NCBI GenBank assembly: GCA_020723365.1
Contig: DYJB01000050.1
Location: 1 to 13,245, forward strand
Length of the DNA stretch: 13,245 nt
Direction of reading: 5' to 3'
Source of the DNA: Candidatus Aquidulcis sp.
Lineage (GTDB): Bacteria; Chloroflexota; Anaerolineae; Anaerolineales; E44-bin32
Of this stretch, positions 6,921 to 13,245 are shown piece by piece (position 1 is the stretch's first letter; each line of letters begins with the position of its first letter). A program made the translations under genes and the position numbers. The notes beneath the pieces were generated by a model. It did not search any database. It was not told the origin of the DNA and was given only the letters and a program-made list of their open reading frames with translations.

Positions 6921-8129
6921 ATGAGCAAACGCAAGAGCGAACCGTCCCCTTCCGGCTCACCGGCGCGCCCCGGGCTTGCGGTGGAACCAAAACGGGGCGC
7001 GCGATCGCGCGCCGCCACGGCCTCAGCGGAGCCGCCGCCTTTCACCCCGCCGTATCAGCCCAGTTGGTACGACCGCCTCGCCAGGCGCATCGACCGCCTG
7101 CCCGGCCCGTCGTGGCTGGCCTACCTGCTGCTGGGCGCGGCCGGGATGCTCGTGCTGGTCGGAGTCCAGATGCTCGCCGGCGGCTACCAGCCGGGGAAGT
7201 ACTTCCCGCTTCACCTCTTCCTCGGCTCGCAATTCGCTTACTTGCTTGGGCTGATGCGCCTCCTCGACCGGTCGGCGGCGGCGGCCCTCGAGACGTTCCG
7301 TCCTGTCCTCGATCTTCCCCGTCGGTCAAAGGAAAGTCCTGCGGATAAGGGGGCCTCGCTGGAGGAGCTGCGCTACCGGCTGACGACCTTACCCCCGCGG
7401 CCGACGCTGTGGGCCTCGCTGGCCGGCGTCCTCCTGGGTGTCGTCATCCCCTTGCTTGTCTTCCGCATTCCCGGCGCGACCCCCTATTCCCTGGCGGCCG
7501 CTTTCCACTGGGCGCGCATGTCGACTTCGCCAGGCGTCATGACCGTCCTGATGATCCAGTTGGCGTTCTCCGAGGCTGTCGCCGGTGTCTTCATCTACCA
7601 CTCGATCCATCAGCTCCGGGAGATCAGCCGCATCTACCGCACCTTCACCCGCCTGAACCTGTATCGGCTGCAGCCGCTCTACGCCTTCTCGGTCCCGGCG
7701 GCCCTGACAGCCGGCGGGCTGATGCTGTACAACTACGCCTGGTTCGCGGTCGCCCCCGAGTTTCTCGATCAGCCCATTAGCATCGCCCTGGGCGTCTTCT
7801 TCGCCGCGGCGGCCGTCGTGATCTTCGCCTCGCCGCTGCTCGGCATCCATCGCAGGCTGGTGGCGGAGAAAAGGTTGGCGCTGGCGGAGGGCGCCCGCCG
7901 CTTCGAGGCCGCTGCGGCTGAACTGCACCAGCGGGTGGATAAGAAGTCCCTGACCAAGATGGATGATCTCAACAAGACCCTGGCCAGCCTGGAGCTCGAG
8001 CGGGCCGCGCTGCAGCGCATCCCTACCTGGCCCTGGGATGCGGGCACGCCGCGAGGCCTGGCGGTTACCCTCGTGCTCCCACTCGTCATCTGGCTGGCGC
8101 AGTACCTCCTGCAGCGCCTTCTTCCCTAG
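6921..8129 (+). CDS. Seven-helix membrane protein with coiled coil, function unknown
   Basis: 402-residue integral membrane protein with no function I can name. It has a disordered basic/Pro-rich N-terminus (1-55). Six hydrophobic segments follow at about 65-87, 95-115, 163-184, 206-228, 253-277 and 285-309. A charged helical or coiled-coil stretch comes next (about 312-370: AEKRLALAEGARRFEAAAAEL, then KMDDLNKTLASLELERAAL). The sequence RIPTWPWDAGTPRG precedes a seventh segment (about 379-401) ending at the C-terminus. I recall similar coiled-coil plus WPWD tails in uncharacterised Chloroflexota membrane proteins, which is weak evidence. The ATG is 3 nt after the SDR stop, and GGAG (6906-6909) lies 11 nt upstream, so it is probably co-transcribed with the two enzymes. 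A sensor, scaffold or lipid-handling role is conceivable. No catalytic motif or transporter signature is visible. Confidence 0.85.
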   Translation: MSKRKSEPSPSGSPARPGLAVEPKRGARSRAATASAEPPPFTPPYQPSWYDRLARRIDRLPGPSWLAYLLLGAAGMLVLVGVQMLAGGYQPGKYFPLHLFLGSQFAYLLGLMRLLDRSAAAALETFRPVLDLPRRSKESPADKGASLEELRYRLTTLPPRPTLWASLAGVLLGVVIPLLVFRIPGATPYSLAAAFHWARMSTSPGVMTVLMIQLAFSEAVAGVFIYHSIHQLREISRIYRTFTRLNLYRLQPLYAFSVPAALTAGGLMLYNYAWFAVAPEFLDQPISIALGVFFAAAAVVIFASPLLGIHRRLVAEKRLALAEGARRFEAAAAELHQRVDKKSLTKMDDLNKTLASLELERAALQRIPTWPWDAGTPRGLAVTLVLPLVIWLAQYLLQRLLP

Positions 8130-8367
8130 AACCGGAGCCTGGCTCCCCCTCCACGCGCATGGCGTCGCTCCGCTTGCAGCCAGGGCCGGAGCCTCGGCGC
8201 TCAGGGTAGCGCAGCGTCCCGTCACCCACTCCCTGGCCCGCCGTTCTCCTCGGCCGGACCGTGGCGCATGGGCGAACAGGGCGGCCGGTTGCACTCGCGG
8301 CCGGCAATTCGCACCAGGAAAGTCACCTGACAGGCCGACGCACCCACCCCGGGATGCGCCCTGTGCC

Positions 8368-8390
8368 GGTTCCCTACTGGCTCCGGAACC
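8368..8390. promoter_or_regulatory. Inverted repeat GGTTCC-N11-GGAACC upstream of the feoA -10 element
   Basis: Perfect 6-bp arms (8368-8373 and 8385-8390) with an 11-bp spacer end 6 bp before the putative -10. The repeat occupies the -35 region, where no consensus -35 is seen. It may be an activator or repressor site. It does not fit a textbook Fur or DtxR/IdeR box. Confidence 0.4.
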
Positions 8391-8396
8391 ACGCGA

Positions 8397-8402
8397 TACA
8401 AT
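8397..8402 (+). promoter_or_regulatory. Putative -10 element of feoAB
   Basis: TACAAT matches 5 of 6 positions of the sigma70 -10 consensus and stands out in GC-rich surroundings, 47 bp before the feoA GTG. No convincing -35 lies 16-18 bp upstream, which would fit a promoter needing an activator. The start would be near 8409. Confidence 0.5.
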
Positions 8403-8409
8403 CCCCCCA

Positions 8410-8423
8410 CCTGGCCGGCCAGG
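8410..8423. promoter_or_regulatory. 14-bp perfect palindrome, candidate feoAB operator
   Basis: CCTGGCCGGCCAGG is identical to its reverse complement. It begins 7 bp after the putative -10, so it would cover the transcription start. That is a classic repressor position. A related CCGGCCGG follows at once (8426-8433). The sequence is not a recognised Fur or DtxR consensus. GC-rich DNA makes such palindromes less rare, so the call rests mainly on position. Confidence 0.45.
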
Positions 8424-8449
8424 ACCGGCCGGCAGCGAGGAGCAGCCGC

Positions 8450-8698
8450 GTGCGATTGACCGACGCCCGCCCCGGGGAGTTACTCGCCCTGCGGTCGATG
8501 CCCGCCGACGCCGGGGCCGAAGGGCAAGTCCGTTCGCTCGGCCTGCTGCCCGGCGTCGCTCTACGCCTCGTGCGCCGCGCCCCGTTCCGCGGTCCACTGC
8601 TCCTCGAGGTGGAAGGGCGCGTCATCGCCCTGGGCTGGAAGATCGCCTCCGGCCTGGAGGTCTCCCCCCTCCCTGCCCCCGGCATGGAAGCCGGCTGA
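8450..8698 (+). CDS. feoA: Ferrous iron transport protein A (SH3-like)
   Basis: Small cytoplasmic partner of the FeoB ferrous iron importer; the family is thought to modulate FeoB at the membrane. It has 82 residues, the usual FeoA length, and one SH3-like beta-barrel. Family features are LTDARPGELLAL at the start, then a Gly-rich turn and RSLGLLPGVALRLVRRAPFRGPLLLEVEGRVIALG; the L-GL-PG-L-L-R-P-GP-V pattern is characteristic. The GTG start at 8450 is chosen because GAGGAG (8437-8442) lies 7 nt upstream and the family N-terminus begins there. The frame stays open upstream to 8261, but that extension would cover the promoter elements and matches nothing. The stop codon shares its A with the feoB ATG (TGATG), so the two are translationally coupled. 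A -10 element and a palindrome upstream suggest iron-responsive control. Confidence 0.92.
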   Translation: MRLTDARPGELLALRSMPADAGAEGQVRSLGLLPGVALRLVRRAPFRGPLLLEVEGRVIALGWKIASGLEVSPLPAPGMEAG

Positions 8699-10611
8699 TG
8701 CGCATCGCCCTCGTCGGCCAGCCGAATTGCGGCAAGAGCACGCTCTTCAACCAGGTGGCCGGCTACAAGGCGCACACGGGCAACTTCCCGGGCACGACGG
8801 TCGTCTACACCGAGAGCAAGGTGCGACTGCAAGGAGATGTCGTCGACGTCGTCGATCTGCCGGGAACCTACACGCTGGCCGGCACCAATCCCGCCGAACG
8901 CGTGACGCTGCGCTACCTGGCGTCGACGGACGTGGATGTGATCATCAACGTGCTCGACGCCACGCATCTGTCCCAGGGACTCGACATGACGCTCGAGCTG
9001 CTCGAGCTCCAGCGGCCCATGGTCCTGGCCGTCAACCTGCTGGACGAGGCCGATCGCCTCGGCCTGCGCATCGACGGCTCCCGCCTCCAGCGCGAGCTCG
9101 GTGTGCCGGTCCTGCCGCTGGTGGCCAGCAAGGGCCGCGGCGTGCGCACGCTGTTCAACGCCGCCTTCCAGGCCGCGCGCAACCCCCAGCCGATCACGCG
9201 CCCTCGCTACGGCCGTGATGTCGAAGACGCGCTGGCCGGGCTGGCCGACGCCCTGCGCGGGACGCCGACGCCTCTCCATCCCGAGGCAACCGCCCTCAAA
9301 CTGCTCGAGGGTGATAATGAGCTGGCCGCCGAGACGGCGCGCGCCGCGCCGGCGCTGGCGCCGCTGGCCGCTCGGGCACAGCGTGATTTGGCTGAACGGC
9401 GCGGCCAGCCTGCCCGCTGGGTGGTGTGGGGTGAGCGACACGGGCTGGCCGGAAACCTCGAGCATCTGGTCGTCACCCAGGGCGAGCGCCGCAGCTCGTG
9501 GCGGGACCGGCTGGACGACGTCCTGCTCCACCCCGTCGCCGGCTCCCTAGCCCTGGCCTTGATCCTGATCGCCTTCTTCCAGGCGGTGTACGCCACCGGA
9601 AATGCCATCGAGCCGCCGCTTCTCGCTCTGTTCCAAACCTGGACCTCCCGCCTGCACGCATCCCTGGCCGGGAAGGCGCTCCTCGACTCGCTCGTCATCG
9701 GCCTGCTCCAGGGGGTGGCCGGCGGTGCGGCGATCGTCATGCCCTACCTGATTCCGTTCCTGCTCGGCCTGGGGTTCCTGGAGGACGTCGGCTACCTCCC
9801 CCGACTGGCGTTCCTGATGGATGCGCTCATGCACCGTCTGGGCCTGCACGGGAAGAGCGTCGTCCCTTTCATCCTGGGGTACGGATGCTCGGTCCCGGCG
9901 GTCATGTCCACCCGCATCCTGGAGAACCGCCGAGATCGGTTCCTGGCCGCGGCTCTCTCGACGCTGATTCCGTGTTCGGCGCGCTTGGTGGTCGTCTTCG
10001 GCCTGGTGGCGGCCTACGTCGGTCCCTGGGCGGCGGCCGCCATCTACGTCCTCAACCTGTTCATGATCGCCCTCACCGGGCGCGTGCTCAGCGGCATGAT
10101 GCGCGAGGAGTCGCCGGGCTTGATCATCGAGATCCCGCCCTACCGCCTCCCGGCCGCCCGCTCCGTCCTGGCGAAGGCCTGGTACCGTGTGCGTGAGTTC
10201 ATGGTCGAGGCCTGGCCGGCGCTGATCATCGGCAGCCTGGTCCTGGCCCTGCTGACCTTCTTCGGGCTAACCCGCTGGCTCGACCTGCTGGTCCGCCCGC
10301 TCACCTGGGTGCTCGGCCTGCCGGCCGCCACCGGGGTGCCGTTGGCCTTCGGCATCTTGCGCAAGGAGCTTTCGCTGGTGATGCTCGGCCAGGCGCTGGG
10401 GACGCTTGAATTCGATCTGGCGCTGACCCAGGCCCAGATGATCACCTTCGCCGTCTTCGTCGTGTTCTACATCCCGTGCCTGGCGACGCTGGTCGTCCTG
10501 CGGCGTGAGCTCGGCTGGCGCGCCATGGGCTCCGTAGCGGCCGTCGCCACCGTCGTGGCGCTCGTCGTGGCGCTGGCCGTGCGCGGCGGGCTGCTCCTCG
10601 TCGGCATCTAG
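8698..10611 (+). CDS. feoB: Ferrous iron transport protein B (GTPase-membrane permease)
   Basis: Inner-membrane Fe(II) importer: an N-terminal GTPase domain fused to a polytopic permease. G motifs are G1 GQPNCGKS (residues 7-14), G2 FPGTT (30-34), G3 DLPGT (53-57), G4 NLLD (113-116) and G5 near SKGRG. A helical regulatory spacer follows to about residue 270. The membrane part carries the family motifs LEDVGYLPRLAFLMD, GYGCSVPAVMSTR (Cys397) and IPCSARL (Cys426), two conserved Cys of the Gate regions, then a second Gate half with FGILRKELSLVML. At 637 residues it is at the short end of the family and ends soon after the last helix, with no FeoC-like or other cytosolic extension. The ATG at 8698 overlaps the feoA stop and begins exactly at the Rossmann-like strand. 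The frame is open back to 7963, but that stretch covers feoA and the membrane-protein gene in another frame and is not coding. Confidence 0.96.
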   Translation: MRIALVGQPNCGKSTLFNQVAGYKAHTGNFPGTTVVYTESKVRLQGDVVDVVDLPGTYTLAGTNPAERVTLRYLASTDVDVIINVLDATHLSQGLDMTLELLELQRPMVLAVNLLDEADRLGLRIDGSRLQRELGVPVLPLVASKGRGVRTLFNAAFQAARNPQPITRPRYGRDVEDALAGLADALRGTPTPLHPEATALKLLEGDNELAAETARAAPALAPLAARAQRDLAERRGQPARWVVWGERHGLAGNLEHLVVTQGERRSSWRDRLDDVLLHPVAGSLALALILIAFFQAVYATGNAIEPPLLALFQTWTSRLHASLAGKALLDSLVIGLLQGVAGGAAIVMPYLIPFLLGLGFLEDVGYLPRLAFLMDALMHRLGLHGKSVVPFILGYGCSVPAVMSTRILENRRDRFLAAALSTLIPCSARLVVVFGLVAAYVGPWAAAAIYVLNLFMIALTGRVLSGMMREESPGLIIEIPPYRLPAARSVLAKAWYRVREFMVEAWPALIIGSLVLALLTFFGLTRWLDLLVRPLTWVLGLPAATGVPLAFGILRKELSLVMLGQALGTLEFDLALTQAQMITFAVFVVFYIPCLATLVVLRRELGWRAMGSVAAVATVVALVVALAVRGGLLLVGI

Positions 10612-10629
10612 ACGCCTCCCGCCCGGCAA

Positions 10630-10667
10630 ACACAACGGGGGCACGCACGTGCGTGCCCCCGTTGTGT
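10630..10667. terminator. Bidirectional terminator, 38-bp perfect palindrome
   Basis: The segment is its own reverse complement: arms ACACAACGGGGGCACGCAC and its mirror meet at the centre with no spacer. As RNA it folds into a very stable hairpin in either direction. It lies between convergent feoB and nifJ, where a shared terminator is expected. Flanking T-runs are weak (TGTCCA on the plus side, TGTTTGCC on the minus side). Confidence 0.75.
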
Positions 10668-10676
10668 CCAATGACA

Positions 10677-10709
10677 TCGGAAGTCCCTAGGACTTCCGAA
10701 GTCGGTTTT
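10677..10709 (+). terminator. Second hairpin with T-run after feoB
   Basis: TCGGAAGTCC (10677-10686) and GGACTTCCGA (10690-10699) form a 10-bp stem with a 3-nt loop. On the plus strand AGTCGG and then TTTT (10706-10709) follow, which suits termination of rightward transcription. A third copy of the repeat unit (GAAGTC, 10698-10703) allows an alternative small hairpin, GACTTC-C-GAAGTC. For leftward nifJ transcripts it may act as a 3'-end stabilising stem. Confidence 0.55.
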
Positions 10710-10715
10710 CCACGA

Positions 10716-13245
<2,530 letters not shown>

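Larger units (their letters stand above)
8130..8449. other. Intergenic region upstream of feoA
   Basis: 320 bp without a credible gene. Just after the membrane-protein stop there is a short inverted repeat, GGAGCC-T-GGCTCC (8134-8146). It lacks a T-run and is at most a weak terminator. The middle (about 8150-8365) shows GC-rich partial repeats (GGCCGG-type) but no RNA gene or promoter that I can defend. The last 80 bp hold the feoA control elements listed separately and the ribosome site GAGGAG (8437-8442). Confidence 0.6.

Noticed and set aside
8134..8146. GGAGCC-T-GGCTCC as a terminator for the three-gene unit
   Set aside because: Short stem and no T-run after it. Too weak to call, and mentioned only in the gap description.
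8261..8449. Upstream extension of the feoA frame to an ATG at 8261
   Set aside because: The extra 63 residues match no FeoA feature and would cover the -10 element and palindrome. The GTG at 8450 has a good ribosome site.
7389..8597. Minus-strand open frame of about 402 codons across the membrane-protein gene and feoA gap
   Set aside because: Arg/Gly-rich antisense shadow with no domain. The plus-strand genes explain the region.
7963..8697. Upstream extension of the feoB frame by 245 codons
   Set aside because: It would overlap the membrane-protein gene and all of feoA in another frame. FeoB proteins begin at the G1 strand, and the TGATG overlap fixes the start at 8698.

Overview
The window is a GC-rich (by eye well over 60% G+C) bacterial segment. 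It carries eight protein-coding genes in four transcription units, with unusually readable control DNA between them. The best guess for the host is an anaerobic member of the Chloroflexota (Anaerolineae-like). This is inferred from the high GC, a T-box-controlled serS, a single-chain pyruvate:ferredoxin oxidoreductase, a large secreted metzincin-like surface protein, and a polytopic membrane protein with a C-terminal WPWD motif that I associate with this phylum from memory. No rRNA or other phylogenetic marker is present, so the assignment is tentative.

Left part (1-4522, minus strand). The 5' half of serS runs off the left edge. It is preceded by a complete serine-specific T-box leader with a near-consensus promoter, a UCC specifier, a UGGC tRNA-acceptor bulge and a 12-bp terminator hairpin. 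Upstream, in the same orientation, is a 1220-codon secreted, membrane-anchored, multi-domain protein. It carries an altered metzincin signature (EExxHxxGxxH in place of HExxHxxGxxH) with a plausible Met-turn.

Middle part (4523-8129). A divergent promoter region separates that gene from a rightward three-gene unit: a serine-palmitoyltransferase-like alpha-oxoamine synthase, an extended short-chain dehydrogenase/reductase overlapping it by 8 bp, and a seven-helix membrane protein of unknown function. The first two enzymes could make and process a sphingoid-type or other long-chain amino or hydroxy lipid backbone. This is the best candidate in the window for an under-described pathway.

Right part (8130-13245). 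A roughly 320-bp gap carries the control region of feoAB (ferrous iron uptake), including a perfect 14-bp palindrome over the predicted transcription start. feoA and feoB overlap by one base. Beyond feoB a 38-bp perfect palindrome and a second hairpin separate it from a convergent gene, nifJ (pyruvate:ferredoxin oxidoreductase). The nifJ N-terminal third lies beyond the right edge. Iron import next to a protein needing three [4Fe-4S] clusters makes metabolic sense, but the two genes are not co-transcribed.
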